A stretch of DNA of 64,000 nt from Streptomyces sp. CB02261 (GCF_001905665.1 NZ_LIVX01000005.1:1-64000); one strand, 5' to 3'. Counted from the stretch's first letter, positions 40,752-50,203 are shown. Numbers and translations: made by a program. The notes: generated by a model from the sequence alone, not told the origin.

Positions 40752-43700
40752 CTACTTCAGGTACGGACCAGCGGCGCCGATCTTTCCGGGGCCGTTCAGG
40801 ACGTACACCCGCAGGTTGCCCTTTCCGGGCGCGGCGACCGTGAGGGTCCCGCCGGTGACGGTCCGCACGTCGCCGGTGACGGCGTCGGTGTACGTGCCGT
40901 TCGGGATGCCCGTGTAGGTGGCGCCGCCCGACACGGTGACGAGGGCGAAGCTGTCCGTCGAGCCGCTGGTGTAGCGGCGCTTGAAGGCCATGCCGCCCGA
41001 GATGCCCTCGGTGGAGTACTGGCCCGTCTGCAGCGCCGGGATCGCCCGGCGGATCTGGTTGAGCCGCTGGACGTGCTTCACCAGGGGCTGCTGGAGCGTG
41101 ATGGCGACCGCCCCGGAGGCCGAGGAGACCTGGGAGAAGTCGGAGGCCGTGACCGAGCCGGCGACGTGCTGGCCGAAGTACGCGCGACCGGTGGTGGCGA
41201 GGGGGCAGGACGGCCCGCAGTCGATCTTCTGACCCTTCTGGAACTCGATCTCGGAGCCGTAGTACAGCGTCGGGATGCCGCGGAAGGTCCACATCAGGGA
41301 CATGTTCTCGGCCCAGGCGTCCGTGCCCCCGGCGTACCGCTCGCTCGACTTGTTGGGACCGTAGTCGTGGCTGTCGACGTAGACGACGTTGTACGTGGCG
41401 TCGTTGTAACTGTCGTCCGAGTCCTTGCCGTTGAAGAAGGCGTTGGACGCGTCCCCGAAGTTCATGTGCATGCGCATGTCGATGACGTGCATGCCGGAGA
41501 AGCGGCTGTGGTCGGGGGTGTGGTAGCTGTTCCCGTTCAGGAAGGCGTTGGTGGAGGTGGGCTGGGCGCCCGTGCCCTGCTGCTGCTCGTAGTCGTACAT
41601 CTCCAGGGCGGCCTTGGCGTCGTCGGCGTCGTACTCTTTGCGCTCCTTCCAGGTGAAGAACTGCGCCGAGTGGTTCACCGAGCCGCGGTTCCACTTGTCG
41701 TTGACGAAGGCCGCGACCTCGCCGAAGACGAAGAAGTTCTTCGCGGCCCCGGCGCCGTGGCGCTGCGTCACCCGCTCCTGGATGGCGGGCAGGAAGCGGC
41801 GGTTCCAGGTGGTGCGCGGGATGTGCACCGCCGTGTCGACGCGGAAGCCGTCGACTCCCATGTCGATGTACTTGTCGTACGCGCCGATCAGATAGTTCTG
41901 CACGGCCGGGTTCTCGGTGTTGAAGTCCGCCAGGTCCTCGTGCAGCCAGCACGAACGCGAGTCCTCGCCCTCCCAGTTGCCGATCCAGCACTGGTGGAAC
42001 AGCGACCTGGGGAACATCCCGGACGTCGGGCTCGGCCACTGGCAGTTGTAGACGGTGTAGCCCTCGGCGCTCTTGCCGCCGGTCGGCTTCCCCCAGTTGA
42101 GGCAGGTGTTGCCGGTCGGCTCGGCCGTCGACCACAGGTCGCCGTTGTAGTACGACTTCCCGGACTTCGCGTCGATCGTCAGGCCGTCGTACTCGAAGCC
42201 GGGCTGCCGCTCGTCGTAGTACCAGCTCCACTGGGTGTCCCGCACGCCGTACACGGTGGGTGTGAACAGGCCCTTGGCGCCCCAGCGAGAGGAGTGGTTG
42301 TAGACGACGTCCTGGTAGATCTTCATGCCCTTGGCGTGGGCGGCGTCGATCAGGTCCTGGTAGGAGGCGCCGGCCGACTCCAGGCGGGGGTCGACCCGGT
42401 AGAAGTCCCAGCCGTGGTAGCCGTGGTAGTCGTAGTCGGACCGGTTGAGGACCACCGGGGTCACCCAGATCGCCGAGAAGCCGAGGCCCTTGACGTAGTC
42501 GAGCTTCTGGACGAGGCCCTTGAAGTCACCGCGGAACATGGGGTCGTCGTTGGCCGCGTTGCCCGACTTGGTGTGCTGGCTGCCGCCCCGGTTGTTCGAC
42601 GGGTCGCCGTCGTTGAAGCGGGCGGTGAGGACGAAGTAGATCGGGTCCTTGCGCGGGTCGGTGCCGAGCGGCTTCCCGGTGGCCGGCGTCGCCGGCTTGT
42701 CGCCGGTGGTGGCGGTCGCGGGGGCCGAGGCGGGGGAGACGTTGCCCGCGGCGTCCACGGCCTTCACCGTGTAGGTGTAGGCGGTCCGTCCGGCGAGACC
42801 GGTGTCGGAGAAGACGGTCGAGCCGACGTCGGTGACGACCGTGCCGCCGCTGCCGCCGACCCGCGTGACCTGGTACCTCGTCACGCCCCTGTCGTCGGTG
42901 GCGGGGTCCCAGGTGAGCAGCACCGAGACGCCGTCGGCGGCGGCGGTCACCCGGCCGGGGGCCGTGGGCGCCTGGGTGTCGGGGGTCGCGGCGGCGCACG
43001 GGTCGGTCGCGTTCGCCGTCACCGCGTTGTTCCGCACGGTGCTGACGCCCGTGCCCAGGGCGTAGTCGGCGCCGCCGTTGTTGTCCCAGACACCGTTGCC
43101 GTTGTTGAAGGCGGCCTTGAGGGAGGAGGCCGCCCCGAGATCGATCTCGCGCTTCCACCAGCCTGCGCAGGCCGCCTGCATGCCCGTCCCGGGCACGGCC
43201 GTCCAGGCCCCACCGGTGGGCTGGTAGTGGATGTTGACGGTGGACCAGCCGAGCGACTCGGTGGAGTAGTACACCGTGGCCTTGGCGGAGGGGATCGGCG
43301 TGGTGCCCGCGCAGGGGTCCGAGTGGGCGACGACCCCGTCCTTGACGGTGATGGAGCCGGTGCCCAGGGCGTAGTTCTTGCCGCCGTTGTTGTCCCAGGT
43401 GCCGCCGCCGTTGTTGAAGGTGGCCTGGAGGCCGGTGGCCGCGCCCAGGGTGACGGTCTTCTTGACCCAGTCGGTACAGGCGGCCTCCATGGCCACGCCG
43501 GGGGTGGTGGTCCACGCACCGCCGTCCGGCGCGTAATGGAGGTTGTACCGGGCCCAGTTCCGGGTCTTGGTCCAGTAGTAGACCGTGGCCGTGTTCTCGG
43601 CGACGGCCGCGACCGGGGCGGTGCGCGGGGCGGGCTCGCCGGACGGCGGGGCCACCAGGCCGAGGACGCCGGCGGCGACGGTCAGGACGGCCAACGACCC

Positions 43701-43766
43701 TCGTGGCGCACGTCTCTGAGCGGGTGTCAGTCCTCGCGGGCGTATCGGCCCGTGGGTGCGTGTCAT
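40752..43766 (-). CDS. Secreted GH13 alpha-amylase with two CBM25 and one FN3 domain
   Basis: A 1004-residue exported starch-degrading enzyme. After a signal peptide come two CBM25 starch-binding modules (about 58-150 and 162-255; NNGNGVWDNNGG in each style), a fibronectin-III domain (about 265-352) and the GH13 barrel (about 372-910). Catalytic residues are Asp644 in GFRVDTAVHI, Glu683 in VFGEVAAF and Asp801 in DSHDYG. A C-terminal beta-domain ends at 1004. The multi-module build resembles raw-starch amylases and amylopullulanases of soil actinomycetes. Repeats at 43835-43868 upstream are candidate repressor sites. Confidence 0.93.
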   Translation of the reverse strand: MTRTHGPIRPRGLTPAQRRAPRGSLAVLTVAAGVLGLVAPPSGEPAPRTAPVAAVAENTATVYYWTKTRNWARYNLHYAPDGGAWTTTPGVAMEAACTDWVKKTVTLGAATGLQATFNNGGGTWDNNGGKNYALGTGSITVKDGVVAHSDPCAGTTPIPSAKATVYYSTESLGWSTVNIHYQPTGGAWTAVPGTGMQAACAGWWKREIDLGAASSLKAAFNNGNGVWDNNGGADYALGTGVSTVRNNAVTANATDPCAAATPDTQAPTAPGRVTAAADGVSVLLTWDPATDDRGVTRYQVTRVGGSGGTVVTDVGSTVFSDTGLAGRTAYTYTVKAVDAAGNVSPASAPATATTGDKPATPATGKPLGTDPRKDPIYFVLTARFNDGDPSNNRGGSQHTKSGNAANDDPMFRGDFKGLVQKLDYVKGLGFSAIWVTPVVLNRSDYDYHGYHGWDFYRVDPRLESAGASYQDLIDAAHAKGMKIYQDVVYNHSSRWGAKGLFTPTVYGVRDTQWSWYYDERQPGFEYDGLTIDAKSGKSYYNGDLWSTAEPTGNTCLNWGKPTGGKSAEGYTVYNCQWPSPTSGMFPRSLFHQCWIGNWEGEDSRSCWLHEDLADFNTENPAVQNYLIGAYDKYIDMGVDGFRVDTAVHIPRTTWNRRFLPAIQERVTQRHGAGAAKNFFVFGEVAAFVNDKWNRGSVNHSAQFFTWKERKEYDADDAKAALEMYDYEQQQGTGAQPTSTNAFLNGNSYHTPDHSRFSGMHVIDMRMHMNFGDASNAFFNGKDSDDSYNDATYNVVYVDSHDYGPNKSSERYAGGTDAWAENMSLMWTFRGIPTLYYGSEIEFQKGQKIDCGPSCPLATTGRAYFGQHVAGSVTASDFSQVSSASGAVAITLQQPLVKHVQRLNQIRRAIPALQTGQYSTEGISGGMAFKRRYTSGSTDSFALVTVSGGATYTGIPNGTYTDAVTGDVRTVTGGTLTVAAPGKGNLRVYVLNGPGKIGAAGPYLK

Positions 43767-43834
43767 CAGAACTCCAGGCAGGACCGAGCGTCGCCGGGCA
43801 GACCTCTGCCCCGGACGGGTGTCGAAGTCCTTTG

Positions 43835-43868
43835 GAAACGCTGTCGGAAACTTGCTGAAACATCTTGC
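43835..43868. promoter_or_regulatory. Repeated GAAAC/CTTGC motifs upstream of the amylase
   Basis: GGAAAC occurs at 43835-43840 and 43846-43851, GAAAC at 43857-43861, and CTTGC at 43851-43855 and 43864-43868. The spacing of 11-13 bases puts the elements on one DNA face. LacI-family maltose regulators of Streptomyces bind GCAAG/CTTGC-type repeats before amylase genes, so this is a candidate MalR-like operator. Confidence 0.45.
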
Positions 43869-44005
43869 GTCGGGCGGGAACGTATCGCCGCCCGCCCGCC
43901 GCGTAAAGAGTTCTGACCGAAGTACGCGAGTGGGTACGGCAGGTGGTGGGGAGAGAGGCCTCGCAGGTGGGCGCGGGGGCGGGGGAGCGGGTGCGCCGCC
44001 AGGGG

Positions 44006-44473
44006 TCAGGGGCGCGGCCAGGGGCGCCCCTCCAGGCGCTCGATGTCCCGGTTGAAGCGTTCGAGGTAGTCCGCGAAGCGGGTCACGTCCTCCGGTGACC
44101 AGTGCTCCATGACCCGGTCCAGACCCGCGACGTTCGCGTCGCGGTCGGCGTCGAGGCGCCGCTCGCCCTCCTGTGTGATGCGGAACTTGCGGGCGATCCC
44201 GCCGTCCGGATCGGGGATGCGCTCCACGACCCCGGCCCGCAGCATCGCCGCGGTCTGCCGGTTGAGGGTGGAGGCGTCGAGCCCGAAGGCCTCGCTGAGC
44301 TGCCCGATGGACATCGGCCCGTGCATCCGGATGCGGCTCAGCAGGACGTACGCGCTCCGGTCGAGGGTGCCGCCGGCGGCCCGGGATCGGGGCGCGTACA
44401 GGTGAGCGTGCCGTCCGAGCAGCATGGTCTCGAACTCGAGCTGGCGAAGGGGCTTGTCCACGGGCTTGTCCAT
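44006..44473 (-). CDS. MarR-family regulator
   Basis: A 155-residue MarR protein. The winged HTH is around residues 40-105 (LSRIRMHGPMSIGQLSEAFG, DASTLNRQTAAMLRAGVVER, IPDPDGGIARKFRITQEG). ATG 44473 is preferred; an upstream in-frame ATG at 44515 lies inside an operator palindrome. It is divergent from an MFS transporter with two perfect palindromes between the genes, the classic arrangement of an efflux repressor. The inducing compound is unknown. Confidence 0.9.
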   Translation of the reverse strand: MDKPVDKPLRQLEFETMLLGRHAHLYAPRSRAAGGTLDRSAYVLLSRIRMHGPMSIGQLSEAFGLDASTLNRQTAAMLRAGVVERIPDPDGGIARKFRITQEGERRLDADRDANVAGLDRVMEHWSPEDVTRFADYLERFNRDIERLEGRPWPRP

Positions 44474-44502
44474 GCGGACATTCTCTCTCGCGGGCGGTCG
44501 AT

Positions 44503-44551
44503 GTGCATCATGCACGACTTGTGTATGGGGCCATCAATGTGCATGATGCAC
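44503..44551. promoter_or_regulatory. Two perfect palindromes, candidate MarR operators
   Basis: GTGCATCATGCAC at 44503-44515 and GTGCATGATGCAC at 44539-44551 are perfect 6+1+6 inverted repeats. Their centres are 36 bases apart. They lie between the divergent MarR and MFS genes and extend to TGTGCAT-G-ATGCACA in the second copy. Confidence 0.75.
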
Positions 44552-44590
44552 AAGACTCGCGGATCGGTTGTGAAGACCTAGGGAGAACAC

Positions 44591-46057
44591 GTGGACGGCT
44601 CCAAGCCCGACGCCCGACCCGGAGGCGTCGTCGGCGTCCTCGCGCTCGCGGGCATCGTGGCCGCACTCATGCAGACACTCGTGGTGCCGCTCATCGGCGA
44701 CCTGCCGAAGCTCCTCGGGACCACCGCGTCCGACGCCTCCTGGGTGATCACCGCCACCCTCCTCGCGGGCGCCGTCGCCACGCCCGTGGCCGGCCGGCTC
44801 GGCGACACCCTCGGCAAGCGACGCGTCCTGCTCGTCTCCGTGATCCCCCTGATCGCCGGCTCGGTGGTCTGCGGCCTCGCCTCCTCCGTCGTCCCGATGA
44901 TCGTCGGACGCGGGCTCCAGGGCCTCGGCATGGGCGTCGTCCCGCTCGGCATCAGCCTGCTCCGCGACATCCTCCCGCCCGAGAAGCTGGGCGGCTCCAT
45001 CGCCCTCATGAGCGCCTCCATGGGGGTCGGCGGCGCCCTCGGCCTGCCCTTCTCCGCCGCCGTCGCCGAGAACGCCAGCTGGCGCGTCCTCTTCTGGGTC
45101 GCCGGCGGCCTGAGCGTCGTCGTGGGCGCACTGATCTGGCGCGTCGTCCCCGCCGGTCACCGCACCTCCGCCGCCGGCCGCTTCGACATGCCGGGCGCGC
45201 TCGGCCTCGGCGTCGGACTCGTGGCGCTGCTGCTCGCCGTCTCCAAGGGCGCGACCTGGGGCTGGGACAGCGGCACCACCCTCGGCCTGTTCGCCGTCGC
45301 CGTCGTCGTCCTGCTCGCCTGGGGACGGTGGGAGCTGCGCACCCGCGAGCCGCTCGTCGACCTGCGGGTCACCGCCCGCCCGGTCGTCCTGCTGACCAAC
45401 ACGGCGTCGATCCTGGTCGGATTCGCCATGTACGCGCAGTCCCTGGTCGTCCCCCAGCTGTTCCAGCTGCCCGAGGCCACCGGCTACGGACTCGGCCAGT
45501 CGATGATGGCCATGGGCCTGTGGATGGCCCCCGCCGGCCTGATGATGATGGTCCTCGCGCCACTCGGCGCCAAGCTGTCGGCCGCCCGCGGCCCGAAGGT
45601 CACCCTCTCCCTCGGTGCCCTGGTCATCGCCGCCGGATACGGCTCCTCGCTCGCCCTGATGGGCTCCACCGGGGGCCTGCTCGTCGTCACGCTCATCTGC
45701 AACACCGGCGTCGGACTCGCCTACGGGGCCATGCCGGCCCTCATCATGGGCGCCGTCCCGCAGCAGGAGACCGCGTCGGCCAACAGCTTCAACACTCTGA
45801 TGCGCTCCATCGGCACCTCCGTCTCCGCCGCCGTCATCGGAGTCGTCCTCGCCCAGATGACCACCACGCTCGGCGGGCACGCGCTGCCGTCCGAGGACGG
45901 CTTCCGCGTCGCCATGCTCATCGGCTGCGGGGTCGGCCTGCTGGCCGCGGTCGTCGCCGCCCTCATCCCCACCAGGACCCCGGCCACACGCGCGGACGCC
46001 CCGGCGGGCACGGAACCGGACACCGCACCGCAGGCGCCCTCGGCGGCCACGGCCTGA
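44591..46057 (+). CDS. MFS multidrug-type efflux transporter
   Basis: A 488-residue major-facilitator protein with about 14 predicted membrane helices, as in the DHA2 drug:proton antiporters. Recognisable parts are the loop PVAGRLGDTLGKRRVLLVSV, motif C-like ASMGVGGALGLPFSA and RGLQGLGMGVVPLG. GTG 44591 follows GGGAG. It is divergent from the MarR gene across two palindromes, so expression is probably induced when the repressor binds an effector. The C-terminus is hydrophilic. The exported compound is unknown. Confidence 0.9.
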   Translation: MDGSKPDARPGGVVGVLALAGIVAALMQTLVVPLIGDLPKLLGTTASDASWVITATLLAGAVATPVAGRLGDTLGKRRVLLVSVIPLIAGSVVCGLASSVVPMIVGRGLQGLGMGVVPLGISLLRDILPPEKLGGSIALMSASMGVGGALGLPFSAAVAENASWRVLFWVAGGLSVVVGALIWRVVPAGHRTSAAGRFDMPGALGLGVGLVALLLAVSKGATWGWDSGTTLGLFAVAVVVLLAWGRWELRTREPLVDLRVTARPVVLLTNTASILVGFAMYAQSLVVPQLFQLPEATGYGLGQSMMAMGLWMAPAGLMMMVLAPLGAKLSAARGPKVTLSLGALVIAAGYGSSLALMGSTGGLLVVTLICNTGVGLAYGAMPALIMGAVPQQETASANSFNTLMRSIGTSVSAAVIGVVLAQMTTTLGGHALPSEDGFRVAMLIGCGVGLLAAVVAALIPTRTPATRADAPAGTEPDTAPQAPSAATA

Positions 46058-46427
46058 GCGGACACTGGCCCACCATGGTGGCCGGTTCGGGCCAGGGCCG
46101 GTGAGGTCGCGGGAGAACGGTTCGGCGCCGGCACCGGCCCTGGCGACGGGCCGCGGCGCCGGTGAGGTCGCGGGAGAACGGGCCGGCGCCGGCACTCGCC
46201 CTGGCGACAAACTGGCGCCGGTGCGGGAGCACGGCCCGGCGCGGGCACCGCCCCTGGCGACAGACCCGCTGTGTTCCAGGAGCGGGCCGTCTGGGACAGC
46301 AGGCCCAGGCCCGCGGGCCCGCGCCGGCCTCGCCGGCTGCCCTCGGCCCGAGCCCGGACCGATGGCCGGGCCGGACTCGGCCGCTCCGGACCTCGCCGCC
46401 GGGGCCGCGGCCCGGACCCGCCCGCGT
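46058..46427. other. Gap between convergent MFS and VOC genes, filled by tandem repeats
   Basis: There is no convincing gene in this stretch. A 10-base palindrome CACCATGGTG sits at 46071-46080. Most of the left half is a tandem repeat array, listed separately. Translated in the minus direction the array gives repetitive, low-complexity peptides, which I treat as non-coding. Confidence 0.6.
46097..46263. repeat. Tandem repeat array, unit about 61 bases, three copies
   Basis: GTGAGGTCGCGGGAGAACGG occurs at 46101 and again at 46162, an exact 61-base period, followed in both by CGGCGCCGGCAC and CCTGGCGAC. A third, shorter copy at about 46220-46263 has lost six bases (GTGCGGGAGCACGG). The units contain the palindrome GGCGCC, so the array could form several hairpins. 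Confidence 0.8.
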
Positions 46428-47246
46428 TCAGCCCTTGCCGTCCTCCATCGCCTCAAGTGTGAAGAGTGCCCCGTCCGGGTCCCGCACCACCACCGACCGG
46501 CGTGCCTCGTCCTCGGGGCCGCGCACCCCGCCCCAGTCGTCGCCCGGCACCACCGAACCGCCGTGCGCCAGGACCGCGGCCGTCGCCGCGTCGGGATCGG
46601 GAACCCGGAACCGCACCAGCCAGCGCGGCCGCAGCTGCGGCCGGGGCGAGCCCGACTCGACCGGGCCGCTGTTCAGCCGGGCGACCGCCTCGCCCTCACG
46701 CCGCAGCACCACCTTGTCCTGCTCGTACGACACCTCGTACCGGCCGGGGCCCTCGTCCGCCCAGCGGAGCACCTCGCCGTAGAACACGGCCGCCTCGAAG
46801 GCGTCCCGCGTGTGCAGTTCCAGCCAGGCCGGAGCCGAGTGCTCCCCGATGTGCCAGCGGGACTCCGTCCGCCCCTGCCACACGCCGAACGCCGCGCCCT
46901 CCCGGTCGGTCGCGAGCGCCGCACGCCCCTGGGGCGGATAGGCCACCGGGCCCACCCCGACGGTGCCGCCGCGCTCCCGGATCCGCGCCACGGCCGTGTC
47001 GGCGTCGTCCACGGCGAAGAACGCCGTCCAGGACACCGGTACGGAGAGCTCGGCGGCCACGGCCGCGATCCCGGCCACGGGCACCTCGCCCAGCTGACCG
47101 ATCGCGTACTCCCGCTCCCCGCCGCCCCGCCGGAACGTCCAGCCCAGCACGGCCCCGTAGAAGCGCTCCGCCGCGTCCAGATCGTGCGCGTTCAGACTCA
47201 GCCAGCACGGTGCTCCCACCTCCTCTCCGGTCGTCGGCCCCGACAC
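46428..47246 (-). CDS. Two-module VOC family protein
   Basis: A 272-residue protein with two VOC modules. The first contains HDLDAAERFYGAVLGWTF and the second HTRDAFEAAVFYGEVLRW; the C-terminus ends VVRDPDGALFTLEAME. The GTG at 47246 is chosen because AGGAGG lies at 47255-47260, eight bases upstream; an in-frame ATG at 47318 exists but gives an unsupported basic leader. Its length then agrees with the paralogues at 20056 and 31479. The substrate is unknown. Confidence 0.82.
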   Translation of the reverse strand: MSGPTTGEEVGAPCWLSLNAHDLDAAERFYGAVLGWTFRRGGGEREYAIGQLGEVPVAGIAAVAAELSVPVSWTAFFAVDDADTAVARIRERGGTVGVGPVAYPPQGRAALATDREGAAFGVWQGRTESRWHIGEHSAPAWLELHTRDAFEAAVFYGEVLRWADEGPGRYEVSYEQDKVVLRREGEAVARLNSGPVESGSPRPQLRPRWLVRFRVPDPDAATAAVLAHGGSVVPGDDWGGVRGPEDEARRSVVVRDPDGALFTLEAMEDGKG

Positions 47247-47417
47247 CGGCACCACCTCCTCGTCGTCCTCCCGCGCTGCGTGCGCCGTGCGCCCCTTCCC
47301 CGATACGCCACCGCCCATGCGCGCGTTCACCCAGGTGCCGCCGATCACCACCCGCCCGGGGGCGGGCCGGCGCCGGGACCTTCGTCCGGCCCCGGAACCC
47401 GGATGTCCGGCGCGTGC

Positions 47418-50144
47418 TCAGCGCGCGGCGCGAGCGGCGTAGGCGCGGACGTCCGCGTCCGGGTCGTCGGCCGCCCCCGCGAGCGCCGTACGGGCCGAGG
47501 GCTCGGCGCGGTGGTCCAGGAGCGAGAGCACGGCCGCCTTGCGGACGTCCGCGTTCGGGTCGGCGAGGGCGCCCGCGAGGCCGGGGACGGCGACGGCCGC
47601 GGCGGCCGCTCGGAGCGCCGTCGCGGCGCCCGCCCTGACCTGCCAGGCGGGATCGCGCAGCGCCGCCCCGGCCCTCGCCGCGTACCCGGGCGGGCAGCCG
47701 GTGCCGGCCAGGGCGCCCAGGGCCGCGCCCCGCACCAGCGGGTCCGGGTCGTCGAGCAGCCGGCCGAGCGGCTCCGGCTCGGGGTCCCGCACGGCGGCGA
47801 GGCCCCGGGCCACCGCGACCCTTACCTCGCGGGCCGGGTCGGTGGCGGCCGCCGACAGCTCCGCGACCGCGTCCACCGACACCAGCGCCCGCACCGCCTG
47901 CACCCGCACCTCCACGACGGCGTCCCCGAGCGCTTCCGCGTAGAGGGAGGCGTCCCCGAGCCGCAGCGCCCGCAGGACGTCGAGGGCGGCGGACCGCACG
48001 GTCGCGTCCGGCACGGCGAGCGCCGCCCGCAGACCCTCCCCGAGCGCGGGCTCGGCGGGCAGCACCTCCACCAGCTCGCGCAGCGCGGCCGACGCGGCGG
48101 CCCTGACCCCGGGGGCGTCGTCCCGCAGCCGCGCCGCGAGCACCGGGCCCGCACCGGCGGGCGCGGTCTCACCGACGGCGGTGACGGCGGCAGCCCGCAC
48201 GGCGGGATCGGCGTCGTCCAGGTAGGGCGCGAGCGCGTCGACGTCGGGGGAGTCCTCGACGAGCGAGAGCAGCCGCAGCAGCCGCGGATGCGGCGCCGCG
48301 ACCGCCGGGTACTCGACCGGGCCCCGCTGCTCCGTGCCCGGACGCGCCGCGGGGACCGACTCCCGTGGACCGGCCGTGGCGACCGGCACCAAAGCCACCT
48401 CCCCGAGGTGGCGCTCCGGACCGCCCGGCGGTGCGAACTCCGGCACCGGAACCACGTACGGCTCGACCGGACGCGCCGTGAACTCCATCGCCCCGGAGGG
48501 GGACTTGCGCAGATCGAGGTGGTGCAGCCAGTCCGTGTCGTCCCGCTCGGGGTGATCGAGGCGCTCGTGGTAGAGGCCCCAGCGCGACTCGGTGCGGGCG
48601 AGCGAGGCCCGCGCCGCCATCTCGGCGCAGTCCCGGATGAACGACACCTCCGCGCAGCGCATCAGCTCGTGCGCCGTGCGCGCCCCCATCCCGGCGATCT
48701 CCTCCGACATCCGCGTGAACGCCTCGACCGCCAGGGAGAGCTTCGCGCCCGTCTTCGGCGGCGCCACGTAGTCGTTCACGAACCGGCGCAGCTTGTACTC
48801 GACCTGAGGCTGCGGGGGACCGTCGGGGTGCCGGAGCGGACGGTAGACGAGCTCATGGGCGGCCGCGATCTGCCCGGGATCCAACTCCCCTTCGTAGGCC
48901 CGGTACTGTGCGGCGTCCTCACCCGCCAGGTCACCGAAGACGAACGCGCCGATCATGTAGTTGTGCGGTACGGAGGCCAGGTCGCCGGCCGCGTACAGCC
49001 GGGGCACCGTCGTCCGGGCGTGGGCGTCCACCCGTACCCCCGAGGCGGAGTGCCCGCCGCACAGGCCGATCTCGGAGATGTGCATCTCGATGTCATGGGT
49101 CCGGTAGTCGTGCCCCCGGCCCTCGTGGAAGGTGCCCCGGGTCGGGCGCTCCGTCGTGTGCAGGATCGACTCGACGGCGCCGATGGTCTCCTCGGGGAGG
49201 TGGCTCAGCTTCAGATAGACCGGGGCCCGGTCCGAGGCGAGTTCGGCCGCGAACTCGGCCATCATCTGCCCCGACCAGTAGTCGGACTCGACGAACCGCT
49301 CACCGTGCCGGTTCACCTGGTAGCCGCCGAACGGGTTGGCGACGTAGGCGCAGGCGGGACCGTTGTAGTCCTTGATCAGCGGGTTGATCTGGAAGCACTC
49401 GATGCCGGTGAGCGCCGCCCCCGCGTGGTACGCCATCGCGTACCCGTCGCCCGCGTTCGTCGGGTTCTCGTACGTGCCGTACAGATAGCCGGAGGCGGGC
49501 AGGCCCAGGCGCCCGCAGGGGCCGGTGGCCAGGATCACGGCGCCCGCCCTGACCACGACGAATTTTCCGGTACGGGTGTGGAAGCCGGCCGCGCCGACCG
49601 CCCGCCCGTCCTCCGGGTGGGTGAGGATCCGGACCGGCATGACCCGGTTCTCGATCCGGATCCGCTCCCGCATCTCGCGCCGTCGCAGCTGCCGGTACAG
49701 GACCTTCTTCACGTCCTTGCCCTCGGGCATGGGCAGCACGTACGAGCCGGACCGGTGGACCTGGCGGACGGCGTACTCCCCGTGCTCGTCCTTCTCGAAC
49801 TTCACCCCGTACGACTCCAGGCGCTGGACCATGCCGAAGCCGCGGGTCGCCGTCTGCCGGACCGTCGACTGGTCCACGAGTCCGTCGTTGGCGCGGGTGA
49901 TCTCGGCGACGTAGTCGTCGGGTTCGGCGCGGCCCGGCACGACCGCGTTGTTGACGCCGTCCATGCCCATGGCGAGGGCACCGGAGTGCCTGACGTGCGC
50001 CTTCTCCAGGAGCAGGACGCTCGCCCCGCGCTCGGCCGCGGTCAGCGCGGCCATGGTGCCGGCGGTGCCGCCGCCGATGACGAGGACGTCGCAGGAGAGT
50101 TCGGTCGCGTCGGCGGGATCGGGCACGGTCAGGGGGGTGTCCAC
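47418..50144 (-). CDS. AprA/fumarate-reductase-like flavoprotein fused to HEAT repeats
   Basis: A 908-residue protein. Residues about 1-560 are a flavin oxidoreductase of the succinate dehydrogenase/adenylylsulfate reductase alpha family. The FAD loop GGGTAG is at 24-29, with EKAHVRHSGALAMGMDGVNN next, as in AprA, and RLYAAGDLASVPHNYMIG later. Residues about 618-908 are roughly nine HEAT/PBS-lyase-like repeats (DADPAVRAAAV, DDPDPLVRGAAL, DPNADVRKAAV). Succinate-type activity is unlikely without a heme or membrane partner. GTG 50144 has AAAGG upstream. It ends a unit with TauABC-like transport genes and an AprB-like ferredoxin. The substrate is probably a sulfur or other oxyanion compound, which is inferred. 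Confidence 0.85.
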   Translation of the reverse strand: MDTPLTVPDPADATELSCDVLVIGGGTAGTMAALTAAERGASVLLLEKAHVRHSGALAMGMDGVNNAVVPGRAEPDDYVAEITRANDGLVDQSTVRQTATRGFGMVQRLESYGVKFEKDEHGEYAVRQVHRSGSYVLPMPEGKDVKKVLYRQLRRREMRERIRIENRVMPVRILTHPEDGRAVGAAGFHTRTGKFVVVRAGAVILATGPCGRLGLPASGYLYGTYENPTNAGDGYAMAYHAGAALTGIECFQINPLIKDYNGPACAYVANPFGGYQVNRHGERFVESDYWSGQMMAEFAAELASDRAPVYLKLSHLPEETIGAVESILHTTERPTRGTFHEGRGHDYRTHDIEMHISEIGLCGGHSASGVRVDAHARTTVPRLYAAGDLASVPHNYMIGAFVFGDLAGEDAAQYRAYEGELDPGQIAAAHELVYRPLRHPDGPPQPQVEYKLRRFVNDYVAPPKTGAKLSLAVEAFTRMSEEIAGMGARTAHELMRCAEVSFIRDCAEMAARASLARTESRWGLYHERLDHPERDDTDWLHHLDLRKSPSGAMEFTARPVEPYVVPVPEFAPPGGPERHLGEVALVPVATAGPRESVPAARPGTEQRGPVEYPAVAAPHPRLLRLLSLVEDSPDVDALAPYLDDADPAVRAAAVTAVGETAPAGAGPVLAARLRDDAPGVRAAASAALRELVEVLPAEPALGEGLRAALAVPDATVRSAALDVLRALRLGDASLYAEALGDAVVEVRVQAVRALVSVDAVAELSAAATDPAREVRVAVARGLAAVRDPEPEPLGRLLDDPDPLVRGAALGALAGTGCPPGYAARAGAALRDPAWQVRAGAATALRAAAAAVAVPGLAGALADPNADVRKAAVLSLLDHRAEPSARTALAGAADDPDADVRAYAARAAR

Positions 50145-50203
50145 GGGGGAACCTTTCGGAGCGTTCGGGTGTGTCGGGTGTTCCGGCGGACTCGCGGAGG
50201 GAG

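Noticed and set aside
46071..46080. CACCATGGTG palindrome after the MFS gene as a terminator
   Set aside because: The flanks do not extend the stem without a bulge, and no loop is possible because the palindrome is continuous. It is noted only as a palindrome.
46097..46263. The repeat array as a CRISPR
   Set aside because: The units are contiguous without unique spacers and no cas gene is present.
47247..47318. Upstream ATG at 47318 as the VOC protein start
   Set aside because: The GTG at 47246 has a perfect AGGAGG at a suitable distance and gives the length of the two paralogues, while the extra 24 residues from the ATG have no family match.
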